Shown in pieces: positions 48,810 through 56,560 of a stretch of 64,000 nucleotides of DNA. The translations under genes and the position numbers were made by a program. The stretch spans positions 3,156-67,155 of the forward strand of contig JAZNXS010000017.1 of NCBI GenBank assembly GCA_045594025.1, written 5' to 3'. The notes beneath the pieces are model-generated. The model saw only the letters and a program-made list of their open reading frames with translations. It did not search any database and had not been told where the DNA came from. This DNA is from Scatosoma sp045594025 (lineage in GTDB: Bacteria > Bacillota > Clostridia > Christensenellales > Borkfalkiaceae). Position 1 is the first letter of the stretch. Every line of letters begins with the position of its first letter.

Positions 48810-49453
48810 CGGATAAGCTTTTGAATTTGATTGCAGAAAAATATCCTTTGACGGAATTGCCCGTCGGTGAAATGGCAAGCATGAAAGCGAGCGGCATGAA
48901 GTTTTCGATAAAAGCATACCGTGCGGAAGGCTTGGGGCACGTATCCGTGATGCGCGCAAAAGGTTTTTTTGGATTGATGAAAATGGACACGTTGATTATC
49001 AATCCTACGGCAAAGGATCTGCCCTTATATTCCTACGATCGCATCTATGCAATGGGGAACGATACGCTCATTGTGGAATTATATGATACTATGCTCGTAA
49101 ACACGGACATGGGTGCGTTAAATGAAGTGAAAGCAAAGTATAATTCCTTGCCTGAACGTGATCCCGGCGTGCATTGGTACGATGAAATCAAGCTGGCGGA
49201 GAGCATTTCAAAGAAAGGCAAAAAGGCTTGTACAGCAGCTTTTGACGAGCTGACAATCGAGCATTTGCATGCGTATTTGAACGTTGCGGTAAACGCGGTG
49301 GAAGATACGGAAGCAAAACGCGGGAAAGCCTCGTATTACGTAGAGGGCTTATTGGAAAAGGGAGGTCCGTCTACCGACGTATTCAAAAAATCCATCGGGG
49401 AAGAGAAAACGGCGACGATTTTCAGAAAGGTTTTGTTTGGTACAGCCTTATAA
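48806..49453 (+). CDS. Last gene of the TetR operon, faintly bilin-reductase-like
   Basis: A 215-residue soluble protein that I do not firmly recognise. The centre, 'LIINPTAKDLPLYSYDRIYA' then 'LIVELYDTML', and the end, 'FKKSIGEEKTATIFRKVLFG', recall the ferredoxin-dependent bilin reductase/RCC reductase fold (PxxDLPxxxxD and a C-terminal 'GEE..' helix). The similarity is weak and by eye only. Coupled by ATGA to the membrane-protein gene, it ends the operon. If the resemblance is real, the operon may reduce tetrapyrrole-like or other planar conjugated compounds. Confidence 0.65.
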   Translation: MTDKLLNLIAEKYPLTELPVGEMASMKASGMKFSIKAYRAEGLGHVSVMRAKGFFGLMKMDTLIINPTAKDLPLYSYDRIYAMGNDTLIVELYDTMLVNTDMGALNEVKAKYNSLPERDPGVHWYDEIKLAESISKKGKKACTAAFDELTIEHLHAYLNVAVNAVEDTEAKRGKASYYVEGLLEKGGPSTDVFKKSIGEEKTATIFRKVLFGTAL

Positions 49454-49468
49454 CCGAATTTAAAAGAG

Positions 49469-49496
49469 AAACCCAACGCTTAGGCGTTGGGTTTTT
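49469..49496 (+). terminator. Terminator of the TetR operon
   Basis: AAACCCAACGC (49469-49479) pairs with GCGTTGGGTTT (49484-49494), 11 bp with a TTAG loop and a T run. Confidence 0.9.
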
Positions 49497-49536
49497 GTGT
49501 GTAAGAAAGTCTTTTACGGGATTATGAAATCGGGGA

Positions 49537-49565
49537 TTGACTTATTGAAAAATCGGTGTTATAAT
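49537..49565 (+). promoter_or_regulatory. Predicted promoter of the HAD-like gene
   Basis: TTGACT (49537-49542), 17-base spacer, TATAAT (49560-49565). Confidence 0.75.
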
Positions 49566-49586
49566 ATCTGCAAAGGAGATAAACGT

Positions 49587-50450
49587 ATGCGAAAGAAACT
49601 CACAATAGCATTTATGTATGATTTTGATAAAACACTGTGTGACCAGGATATGCAAAATTATAGCTTTATTCCCAACCTCGACATGACCAGCGATGAATTT
49701 TGGGGGGAAACCGAGCAGTTCCGTAAGAAGCACTATATGGAAGGTATTCTTGGATACATGTACTATATGATGTACAAATGTCAGGAGAAGAACATTCCGT
49801 TCACGCAGGAATATTTGCGTTCTTTGGGGAAGGATATCAATTTTTACAAGGGTGTGCAAAACTGGTTCAAGCGTATCAATCAATACGGCGAATCCATCGG
49901 TGTAAAGATTGAACATTACGTTATTTCTAGTGGGATAAAAGATATTATTGACGGTTCGGCAATCAAGGACGAATTTAAGAAAATTTTTGCATGTCAATAC
50001 TACTTTGACGAAGACGGAAAGGCAATTTGGCCGAAAATCGCTATCAATTACACCCAAAAAACGCAGTATATTTTCCGCATTTCCAAGGGAATTTACGACG
50101 AGACGGACAATAAAAAGGTTAACGAGAAAATGAGCGAGCGTGTTGTCGATTATCAAAACATGGTATATTTTGGCGACGGACTTACGGATATTCCCTGTAT
50201 GACGTTTGTAAAAAAACAAGGGGGTATTTCCATCGCTTTGTATCAAAAGGGGAAGAAAAACAAGGTAACCAACCTGCTTTTGGATAACCGTGTCAACTAT
50301 ATTTGTTCCGCCGATTATCAAGAGGGGAGCGAGTTGGATTCCTTGATTAAGTGTATCATTCAGGAAATGAAGCTCTCTCATACTTTGCTTTTAAAACAAA
50401 AACAACAGCGCACTCGCGAAAGCAAAAACGTGGATAAATCAAAAGAATAA
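49587..50450 (+). CDS. HAD-superfamily hydrolase, PSP-like
   Basis: Cytoplasmic HAD protein of 287 residues. Motif I is 'FMYDFDKTLCDQDM', motif II 'HYVISSGIKDII', and the final motif is 'MVYFGDGLTDIPCM'. The alpha-helical cap near residues 30-110 is rich in Tyr and Met ('GILGYMYYMMYKCQEKN'). The 'SSG' and 'GDGxTD' pattern places it with phosphoserine-phosphatase-like enzymes. Start chosen at the ATG following AAAGGAGAT; the longer open frame runs through the promoter and terminator. Substrate not predicted. Confidence 0.85.
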   Translation: MRKKLTIAFMYDFDKTLCDQDMQNYSFIPNLDMTSDEFWGETEQFRKKHYMEGILGYMYYMMYKCQEKNIPFTQEYLRSLGKDINFYKGVQNWFKRINQYGESIGVKIEHYVISSGIKDIIDGSAIKDEFKKIFACQYYFDEDGKAIWPKIAINYTQKTQYIFRISKGIYDETDNKKVNEKMSERVVDYQNMVYFGDGLTDIPCMTFVKKQGGISIALYQKGKKNKVTNLLLDNRVNYICSADYQEGSELDSLIKCIIQEMKLSHTLLLKQKQQRTRESKNVDKSKE

Positions 50451-50473
50451 ACTGTGAATACTTAGTAAATACA

Positions 50474-50505
50474 CAACGCCCGTTCTTTTAGAAGGACGGG
50501 CGTTG
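50474..50505 (+). terminator. Hairpin after the HAD-like gene
   Basis: CAACGCCCGT (50474-50483) pairs with ACGGGCGTTG (50496-50505). There is no clear T run after it, so termination may be partial. Confidence 0.6.
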
Positions 50506-50670
50506 CAATATTGTAGTAATCAAAGGCAAAGCGCGCACTTCCGTTTGCGGCTTTTCTCGCGCAAAGTGCGGTTTGCTTTGCGCTCGGTCAACGCAAACGC
50601 GGTGCATATGCGTTTGCTCATCTCGCCTCTACAAGGCATTATCAATGCCTTGTTTAACGAGCAGCTCGTC

Positions 50671-50759
50671 CCACAAGCCCGTCCAGATAACGAAAAATAA
50701 TACAAAACCCCTAACCTCGAAAGAGGATAGGGGTTTTGTGGTGCCGCTGGCCGGACTTG
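50671..50759. repeat. Direct repeat copy A containing a tRNA-Leu 3' end
   Basis: About 88 bases nearly identical to 50875-50962. The shared unit runs from CCACAAG(C/T)CCGTCCAGATAACG through an AAAACCCC/GGGGTTTT terminator hairpin into the last 21 bases of tRNA-Leu. Copy B carries the intact tRNA; copy A has only its 3' end. Direct repeats that include a tRNA 3' end are what site-specific integration or slipped duplication leaves behind. The 150 bases before it hold other short hairpins (for example AAGGCATT/AATGCCTT) and no gene. Confidence 0.75.
50739..50759 (-). pseudogene. tRNA-Leu 3'-end fragment
   Basis: On the minus strand this reads CAAGTCCGGCCAGCGGCACCA, identical to the last 21 bases of the intact tRNA-Leu 200 bases away, and is followed by the same terminator hairpin. 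The rest of the tRNA is missing; unrelated sequence with a perfect palindrome (CGGCAATTA/TAATTGCCG) takes its place. Confidence 0.8.
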
Positions 50760-50874
50760 TTCCTTTAGCGGAGACGCCCCACTCGGCAATTATTAATTGC
50801 CGACTTTGCCATCAAGATACTCGTTGTCAACGTTGCGTAAGGCAAAGCATTTTACTCTCGTAAAATGGCTCCCC

Positions 50875-50962
50875 CCACAAGTCCGTCCAGATAACGAAAA
50901 TAATACAAAACCCCTAACCTCGAAAGAGGATAGGGGTTTTGTGGTGCCGCTGGCCGGACTTG
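50875..50962. repeat. Direct repeat copy B, overlapping the intact tRNA-Leu
   Basis: Partner of the repeat at 50671-50759. About 115 bases lie between the copies; they hold hairpins but no gene. Confidence 0.75.
50907..50940 (-). terminator. Terminator of the tRNA operon
   Basis: AAAACCCCTA..CCTC and GAGG..TAGGGGTTTT form a long stem directly after tRNA-Leu on the minus strand. A second copy lies at 50704-50737 in the duplicated segment. Confidence 0.85.
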
Positions 50963-51028
50963 AACCGGCACGGTATTTCTACCGAGGGATTTTAAGTCCC
51001 TTGCGTCTGCCTATTCCACCACAGCGGC
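50942..51028 (-). tRNA. tRNA-Leu (anticodon TAA)
   Basis: Class II tRNA with acceptor GCCGCTG/CAGCGGC, anticodon loop CTTAAAA, a long variable arm and an encoded CCA (50942-50944). It reads UUA/UUG leucine codons. Last gene of the Val-Gly-Cys-Leu operon. Confidence 0.95.
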
Positions 51029-51121
51029 ATGTATATACTTTTAATAAATATTCCAAGGTATAGCTTGGTCGGTTTGTGTTTTATGAAAAAACTCTGCACC
51101 GATTACGGTGCAGAGTTCTTT

Positions 51122-51196
51122 TGGAGGCGCCACCCGGATTTGAACCGGGGGATAAAGGTTTTGCAGACCTTGGCCTTACCACTTGGCTATAGCGCC
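51122..51196 (-). tRNA. tRNA-Cys (anticodon GCA)
   Basis: Acceptor GGCGCTA/TGGCGCC, anticodon loop TCTGCAAA giving GCA, standard D and T arms, encoded CCA (51122-51124). Confidence 0.95.
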
Positions 51197-51244
51197 GTCT
51201 ATCCGTCCCGTGGGCGTTAGATAAAATAAAAACAGTGCGGATGT

Positions 51245-51319
51245 TGGAGCGGGAAACGAGATTCGAACCCGCGACATTCACCTTGGCAAGGTGACGCTCT
51301 ACCACTGAGCTATTCCCGC
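51245..51319 (-). tRNA. tRNA-Gly (anticodon GCC)
   Basis: Acceptor GCGGGAA/TTCCCGC, anticodon loop TTGCCAA giving GCC, encoded CCA (51245-51247). Confidence 0.95.
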
Positions 51320-51341
51320 ATATAATCCGCACTGTCTTTTA

Positions 51342-51417
51342 TGGTGGAAGTTATAGGGTTCGAACCTATGACCCTCTGCTTGTAAGGCAGATGCTCTCCC
51401 AGCTGAGCTAAACTTCC
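51342..51417 (-). tRNA. tRNA-Val (anticodon TAC)
   Basis: Acceptor GGAAGTT/AACTTCC, anticodon loop CTTACAA giving TAC, encoded CCA (51342-51344). First gene of the leftward tRNA operon. Confidence 0.95.
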
Positions 51418-51432
51418 GTCGAAAGCTTATAT

Positions 51433-51461
51433 ACTATACCACATCCAAAAAAGAAAGGCAA
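51433..51461 (-). promoter_or_regulatory. Predicted promoter of the tRNA operon
   Basis: On the minus strand TTGCCT (51456-51461) and TATAGT (51433-51438) are 17 bases apart, 16 bases before tRNA-Val. Confidence 0.6.
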
Positions 51462-51660
51462 GCATTTTTTACGCATTTTTTAAAAAAAATTAAAAAATTT
51501 TTCAGGAATTTTTTTCTAAGCGTTTTTGCGGATTTTTCTTCCTTTCTAATATCTATTATATGCAGGAAAAACATTCGCGTTTTCGTCTATTTTCCAAAAA
51601 ACTATTGAATTTTTCCCAAAACCGTGTTATAATTTCCCTATCAAAAACAAGGAGTACGGT

Positions 51661-53229
51661 ATGAGCCCTGACCAGAAAAAAATTAGAACGTTAAAAATTG
51701 TTTGGTCGATTATATTGGCGGTGGCACTCGTCCTTATGATCGTCGGGTTTAGTATGCCCATAAAAACGGAAAAGAAACCGATTTTGTCGCACGAAGGCTA
51801 CGTATTAGACAAAACGGAATACGTAACGCAATACGAAATCCTGATTTTGGCTGAAGATATGGACGCCGATTACGGCGAAGCGACTGTCCGTTTCTACGAT
51901 AAGGACGGCAAGATTTTGGAGACGCAGACAAGCGAGTTCTACGTCGATTACGAGTCTATGTCTTCGTATATGAGCGCGTATTTCTACGTGCACGGCGAAG
52001 TGGCGGGCTATGAAATCGTGGAGAATGTCTACACCGTCGAAGAAGAAGGCGGATGGGTTATCGTTGGCGTGCTCAGCGTCCCGCTGTTTGTGCTTGCACT
52101 CAGTTTTTGGATTGGCACGATGTTCTTCGTCAAGGAATACCACTACACCTGTGGGGAGAGAAAATTTTCGCTGTATTTGGGCACTTTTCACCACCATGTA
52201 CGCGTTGACGACGACGTTTTTGACGGAAACATCAATTTTCTCACGGGCGTTTGGCAACTCAATCATAGGTTCGATAACGGTGACGAGCTGTTCGTTTCCG
52301 TGTCGGGCTTGAACAGAATTTCCTTTACCTTTAACGGCTTTTTCTACGAATCGGACGAAGAACTGGGCAAAGCCGCGCAGGTACTCACGGGGCAAACGCA
52401 GGAATTGCCCGCGGTAGCGGAAACGGCGGAAAATGCAGAACCCGTTGCCAGCGCAGACGGCGCGGAAAACGCGGCGGGAACGCCTGCAACCCGTTCCATT
52501 GCGTTGCCGCCTATGAGCGTACAACCGCCCGACGCGGAAATTAAAAAGGTGAAAAAGGAACGCTGGACGCGCGGTTTGGTGGGTTTGGGTATGCTGATAT
52601 TGGGGATTTTAATAATTCTTCTTTCCGCCATTCCCGCACCTGGCGTAGAGATTGCGGAGAGCCGCGGTTATATCAACGCGAAGTACGAGCAAACGGTTGG
52701 CGGAACGACTACCGTGCGTACGGAATACGAAGTGGATATACTTTTTACGGAAGAAGTGGACGGCGGGGAAGTGCAAATCGCCTTTTACGACAAGAACGGA
52801 AAGCTGCTTGACCGCGTTACCGACGAAGTGATATGGCAGGATTTTGAAGGCGTGTATATCGTTCGCGGCGAAGTGGCAAGCTACAAGGTGGAAAGCTTTA
52901 CGGTGTCGAAGCTTTCGTGGCTGATAATTCCCGCAATTATGCTTTTGTATTTTGCGATTATTATTGCATTGCCGCTGTTCCTGCTTTCGCTGACGCATAA
53001 GACGGCAAAGTTCGAGTACGAAGATAAGGAAATCACCGTGTACGCGCGCAATTCCTTGCGCTACGTGAAGGTGGACGGCAGAAAATACTACGAAGACAAC
53101 ACCCTGCGTTTTGGCGAAAAGCATATGCGCGTAACGCTTGCGGATGGACAAATCGTGCAAATTACCTGTTCGGGCGTGAACAATATTTCCGCCAAGGTAG
53201 GGGAAACGGTGCTTTCCGCAAAAAAATAA
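51661..53229 (+). CDS. Internally duplicated membrane protein of unknown function
   Basis: A 522-residue protein made of two homologous halves. Each half has a transmembrane helix, an outside beta domain with the pattern 'VxFYDKxGKxLxxxTxE' and 'YxVxGEVAxY', a second membrane helix, and an inner domain containing 'FxYxxKE..VYxxxxxxxVxVD' and a Val-Ser-Gly-Val/Leu-Asn turn. The halves are joined by an Ala/Pro/Glu-rich linker (about residues 250-300). The family is unknown to me. A promoter TTGAAT-17-TATAAT (51605-51633) and an AAGGAG site precede it. Sensor or envelope roles are possible but unsupported. Confidence 0.8.
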   Translation: MSPDQKKIRTLKIVWSIILAVALVLMIVGFSMPIKTEKKPILSHEGYVLDKTEYVTQYEILILAEDMDADYGEATVRFYDKDGKILETQTSEFYVDYESMSSYMSAYFYVHGEVAGYEIVENVYTVEEEGGWVIVGVLSVPLFVLALSFWIGTMFFVKEYHYTCGERKFSLYLGTFHHHVRVDDDVFDGNINFLTGVWQLNHRFDNGDELFVSVSGLNRISFTFNGFFYESDEELGKAAQVLTGQTQELPAVAETAENAEPVASADGAENAAGTPATRSIALPPMSVQPPDAEIKKVKKERWTRGLVGLGMLILGILIILLSAIPAPGVEIAESRGYINAKYEQTVGGTTTVRTEYEVDILFTEEVDGGEVQIAFYDKNGKLLDRVTDEVIWQDFEGVYIVRGEVASYKVESFTVSKLSWLIIPAIMLLYFAIIIALPLFLLSLTHKTAKFEYEDKEITVYARNSLRYVKVDGRKYYEDNTLRFGEKHMRVTLADGQIVQITCSGVNNISAKVGETVLSAKK

Positions 53230-53337
53230 TCATAAAAAATGGTTAAGGGCGTTTATAAACGGAAAAGAGCGGGTACATATAATTGATACCGTTGTTGCAA
53301 CGGACTGAAATACGAAAATAAAAGTAGGGGTATATTT

Positions 53338-53787
53338 ATGAAATTTGCTATTGTAAACATCATCACGGAAGACGTACATTGCACGCTCAACCACGTTAGA
53401 CCGCAGGAAAATAAGAGAATTGCCATCAAGCCTAGATTCGGGCGCAAAATCACGCAGGCAACGGACAATGAAAGAATTTGGTTTGTGGATTTGGAAGTGC
53501 TTGTCGTCGGCGAAGAAAACGAGCCTACGCCTTTTAACTTGAAGGTACGTACGCGCGGTGTGTTTGAAGTGGAAGGCTTGGACAGCGAACAGGATAAGAA
53601 GGTGTTCAACCTTAGCGCAACGGAAACGGTATTCCCCTATCTCCGTTCGGTAGTGGCAACGCTGACGGGCAGCGCGTTCAATCAGCCGTTTATGCTGCCT
53701 GCGATTCCCACGGCGGCAATTTTCCCTGAAGACAGAGAAATAGAAAAATTTGAAGTGCCTAACCAGCCCACGCTCGAACAAAGCTAA
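53338..53787 (+). CDS. SecB-like export chaperone
   Basis: A 149-residue protein resembling SecB. The beta-sheet core ('FNLKVRTRGVFEVEG') is followed by 'ATETVFPYLRSVVATLTGSA' and 'FMLPAIP', matching the SecB pattern of a Phe-Pro-Tyr helix start and a C-terminal Pro-rich turn. Classical SecB is a proteobacterial tetramer that keeps preproteins unfolded for SecA; SecB-like proteins in Bacillota are less well characterised and some serve toxin-antitoxin systems, but no toxin or antitoxin gene is adjacent here. A function in secretion of the many lipoproteins in this genome is inference. Confidence 0.75.
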   Translation: MKFAIVNIITEDVHCTLNHVRPQENKRIAIKPRFGRKITQATDNERIWFVDLEVLVVGEENEPTPFNLKVRTRGVFEVEGLDSEQDKKVFNLSATETVFPYLRSVVATLTGSAFNQPFMLPAIPTAAIFPEDREIEKFEVPNQPTLEQS

Positions 53788-53801
53788 TTGAAAATTACGA
53801 C

Positions 53802-53830
53802 ACCGCCGACGGCACGCCGTCGGCGGTTTT
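53802..53830 (+). terminator. Intrinsic terminator
   Basis: ACCGCCGACGGC and GCCGTCGGCGGT are complementary around two bases and followed by TTTT. It ends the SecB-like gene. Confidence 0.85.
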
Positions 53831-53857
53831 CCTTTGTAGAAAAATGCAAAACAACCA

Positions 53858-53887
53858 TTGACAAAACGCATACGGCTGTGTTATACT
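53858..53887 (+). promoter_or_regulatory. Predicted promoter of the Sel1-repeat gene
   Basis: TTGACA (53858-53863), 18-base spacer, TATACT (53882-53887). Confidence 0.7.
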
Positions 53888-53923
53888 ATTTACAATAGTA
53901 TTTTTAACTAAGGAGAGAAGAAA

Positions 53924-55174
53924 ATGGAAGCTATGAGCGCGAACGACGCATTCAAATTAGGCTGGGATTATATGACTGGCAGCCACGGTAAGCCGAAGGA
54001 TTATGCGAAGGCGGTATATTATTACAAAATCGCGGCGGAGCAGGGAGAGCAGTACGCACAAAACAATTTGGGCGTTATGTATCGCGACGGAATGGGCGTA
54101 GCGAAAAATTACGAAGAAGCGGTGAAATGGTTTCGTATGGCGGCGGAGCAAGGCAACGCCAGCGCGCAATGTAGCTTGGGCGTTTGCTATGATAGGGGCT
54201 GGGGCGTAGACAAAAGCTATGCGACGGCAATAAAATACTATCACTTGGCGGCAAATCAAGGCAACGTTGTTGCACAAAACAATTTGGGCGTTATGTATAG
54301 AGATGGCGAAGGCGTAGCGAAAAATTATGAAGAATCGCTGCAATGGTTTCGTATGGCGGCGGAGCAGGGAAATAAGAACGCACAATGCAGCTTAGCCGTT
54401 TTTTATGAAAAGGGCTGCGTTGTAGAACAAAGCTATGCGGAAGCGGCAAAATGGTATCGTTTGTCGGCAGACCAAGGCAATACTATGGCGCAAAATAATT
54501 TAGGCGTTTTCTACGAAGGCGGTTACGGGGTTCCGCAGGATTATAAGGAAGCGGCACAATTATATTATGCGGCGGCAAAACAGGGCTACGCGCCTGCGCA
54601 AAACAATTTAGGCTTTTTATATAGCGTAGGAAAAGGCGTGGCAAAAAACAGCGCGGAAGCGGTGAAATGCTTCAATTTGGCGGCAAATCAAGGCTATGTA
54701 AAAGCGCAATACAATTTAGGGGTTATGTATAGAGACGGCGAAGGCGTGCCGAAAAACTACGCAGAAGCGATGAAGCTATTCCGTTTGGCAGCAAATCAAA
54801 ACTACGCGCCTGCGCAAAGCAATTTAGGCTATATGTATAGAGAAGGAATGGGCGTGACGAAAAATTATGCCGAAGCGATAAAATTATTCCGTTTGGCTGC
54901 AAATCAAGGCGAGGCAAACGCGCAAACGGCGTTGGGTTATGCGTATGCGAATGGTCAGGGCGTAGAGCAAAATTATGCCGAAGCAATAAGACTGTATCGC
55001 TTGGCAGCAGAGCAGGGCGAGCAATATGCGCAAAACAATTTGGGTTGGGCATATCAAAACGGTCAGGGCGTGCCCAAGGACGTAACGGAAGCGGTGAAAT
55101 GGTATCGCTTGGCGGCGGCGCAAGGCAATGAAACCGCAATAGCCAACTTAAAGAGCTTAGGCTATAAAAAATAA
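53924..55174 (+). CDS. Sel1-repeat (TPR-like) protein, 11 repeats
   Basis: A 416-residue protein composed entirely of about eleven 36-residue Sel1-like repeats with the consensus 'AQNNLGVMYRDGxGVxKNYxEAxKWFRLAAxQG'-type pattern. Such solenoids bind proteins or peptides and act as scaffolds, for example in signalling or host interaction. No signal peptide or membrane helix is present, so it is probably cytoplasmic. The start has AAGGAGAG; a second ATG three codons on is possible. The repeats are similar enough in DNA for recombination to alter their number. The binding partner is unknown. Confidence 0.92.
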   Translation: MEAMSANDAFKLGWDYMTGSHGKPKDYAKAVYYYKIAAEQGEQYAQNNLGVMYRDGMGVAKNYEEAVKWFRMAAEQGNASAQCSLGVCYDRGWGVDKSYATAIKYYHLAANQGNVVAQNNLGVMYRDGEGVAKNYEESLQWFRMAAEQGNKNAQCSLAVFYEKGCVVEQSYAEAAKWYRLSADQGNTMAQNNLGVFYEGGYGVPQDYKEAAQLYYAAAKQGYAPAQNNLGFLYSVGKGVAKNSAEAVKCFNLAANQGYVKAQYNLGVMYRDGEGVPKNYAEAMKLFRLAANQNYAPAQSNLGYMYREGMGVTKNYAEAIKLFRLAANQGEANAQTALGYAYANGQGVEQNYAEAIRLYRLAAEQGEQYAQNNLGWAYQNGQGVPKDVTEAVKWYRLAAAQGNETAIANLKSLGYKK

Positions 55175-55218
55175 TTAAAGGCTCGCAATGATAATGCGGG
55201 AAATTTAACAAACAAAAA

Positions 55219-55250
55219 ACCTGCCCCCTGCAGTTTTGCAGGGGGCAGGT
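55219..55250. terminator. Bidirectional terminator containing the GGGGGCAGGT motif
   Basis: ACCTGCCCCCTGCA (55219-55232) and TGCAGGGGGCAGGT (55237-55250) form a 14-bp stem between the convergent Sel1 gene and mnmA. The right arm continues GTGCGTTGAATGCAG, the extension seen in the other palindromic elements. Confidence 0.85.
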
Positions 55251-55292
55251 GTGCGTTGAATGCAGTTTTTTGTTGTTTGTATAGTTAAAATT

Positions 55293-56378
55293 TTAATATT
55301 CCGCGCTGTCGATAACGCCACCGCCAAGGCAGTTGATTCCGTCGTACAATACCGCGTATTGCCCTTCGGTTACCGCGCGTTGCTTTTCCGCAAATTCGAT
55401 ATGCAAAGTTCCGTCCGCGCGCACGCTGACAAATACCTTTTGGTCGGGCTGGCGGTAACGGAATTTTGCCATACATTCAAATTCCTTCGCCTGCGGCTTT
55501 TGGGGAATCCAGTTAAAGCCCGATACTTCGCAGGATTTAGAGTATAAGGGGCTTTCGTCGCCGTGGGAGACGTAGAGAATATTGTTCGCCAAATCCTTTT
55601 TGACGACGAACCATCTTCCGCCTTCGCTCTCGCCCTTGATACCGCCCAGCTCTAAGCCCTTGCGCTGACCGAGCGTATAGTACATCAGCCCGATATGCTC
55701 GCCCACTTGTTTGCCTGAAAGGTCCAAAATTTTGCCGTTTTGGGCAGGCAGGTACGAGCTGAGAAATTTTCTAAAGTTTCTTTCGCCGATAAAGCAAATG
55801 CCCGTGCTGTCTTTCTTTTTTGCCGTGGCAAGTCCGTATTCCAGCGCGATTTTGCGGATTTCGGGCTTTTCCATATCTTGCAGGGGGAAGAGCACGTTTT
55901 CAAGCTGCGTTTGGGAAAGCTGGTTTAAAAAATACGTTTGGTCTTTGTTTTGGTCCTTTGCCTTTTGCAAAAGATGCACGCCGTTTTCGTGGGAGATTTT
56001 GCAGTAATGCCCCGTTGCGATATAGTCCGCGCCCAAGCGTTTGGCTTCTTCCAAAAACGGACCGAATTTGATTTCTCGATTACAAAGCACGTCGGGGTTG
56101 GGGGTTCTGCCCGCCTTGTATTCGGCAAGGAAATAGGAAAAAACTCTGTCCATATATTCTTTGGCGAAATTGACGGTATAATAGGGAATATCCAGCACGG
56201 AACAAACCCTGCGCACGTCCGTGTAATCGTCTTCGGCGGTGCAGCAGCCATTCTCGTCGTTTTCTTCCCAGTTGAGCATAAACAGCCCGATAACGTTATA
56301 GCCTTGTTGTTTTAGAAGCAGCGCGGCAACCGAGCTATCCACGCCGCCGCTCATTCCCACAACCACAGTTTTGGACAT
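55293..56378 (-). CDS. mnmA: tRNA-specific 2-thiouridylase MnmA
   Basis: ATP-dependent enzyme that thiolates U34 of tRNA-Lys, -Glu and -Gln, taking sulfur from a cysteine desulfurase relay. The PP-loop 'GMSGGVDSSVAALLL' is at residues 8-22. The conserved catalytic Cys residues lie in 'NPDVLCNREIKFG' and 'DSTGICFIGERNF'; 361 residues is normal. The C-terminal beta barrel is present. The start follows AGGAGAACG; the frame runs 17 codons further without a site. Monocistronic, ending at the palindromic terminator. Identification is certain. Confidence 0.97.
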   Translation of the reverse strand: MSKTVVVGMSGGVDSSVAALLLKQQGYNVIGLFMLNWEENDENGCCTAEDDYTDVRRVCSVLDIPYYTVNFAKEYMDRVFSYFLAEYKAGRTPNPDVLCNREIKFGPFLEEAKRLGADYIATGHYCKISHENGVHLLQKAKDQNKDQTYFLNQLSQTQLENVLFPLQDMEKPEIRKIALEYGLATAKKKDSTGICFIGERNFRKFLSSYLPAQNGKILDLSGKQVGEHIGLMYYTLGQRKGLELGGIKGESEGGRWFVVKKDLANNILYVSHGDESPLYSKSCEVSGFNWIPQKPQAKEFECMAKFRYRQPDQKVFVSVRADGTLHIEFAEKQRAVTEGQYAVLYDGINCLGGGVIDSAEY

Positions 56379-56481
56379 AATCGTTCTCCTACGGATAGGT
56401 ATTTCGTGGGTATTATAACACATTCGCAAAAAAAAGGAAAGTAAAAACGCAAAAAAGCGAAAAATATCTTTGATTTGGGCA

Positions 56482-56510
56482 TTGACAAAAGGGGAAAGTT
56501 GGATTATAAT
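56482..56510 (+). promoter_or_regulatory. Predicted promoter of the DUF1292 gene
   Basis: TTGACA (56482-56487), 17-base spacer, TATAAT (56505-56510): both boxes match consensus. Confidence 0.85.
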
Positions 56511-56560
56511 AATAGAAAGTACGGCGTTTCGCGCCGAGAAAAAATTAGGAGAATAAAATT

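Noticed and set aside
50503..51220. Several 60-100 codon frames through the tRNA cluster
   Set aside because: They cross tRNA genes and terminators; products such as 'VPLAGLEPARYFYRG' are typical tRNA-overlapping artefacts.
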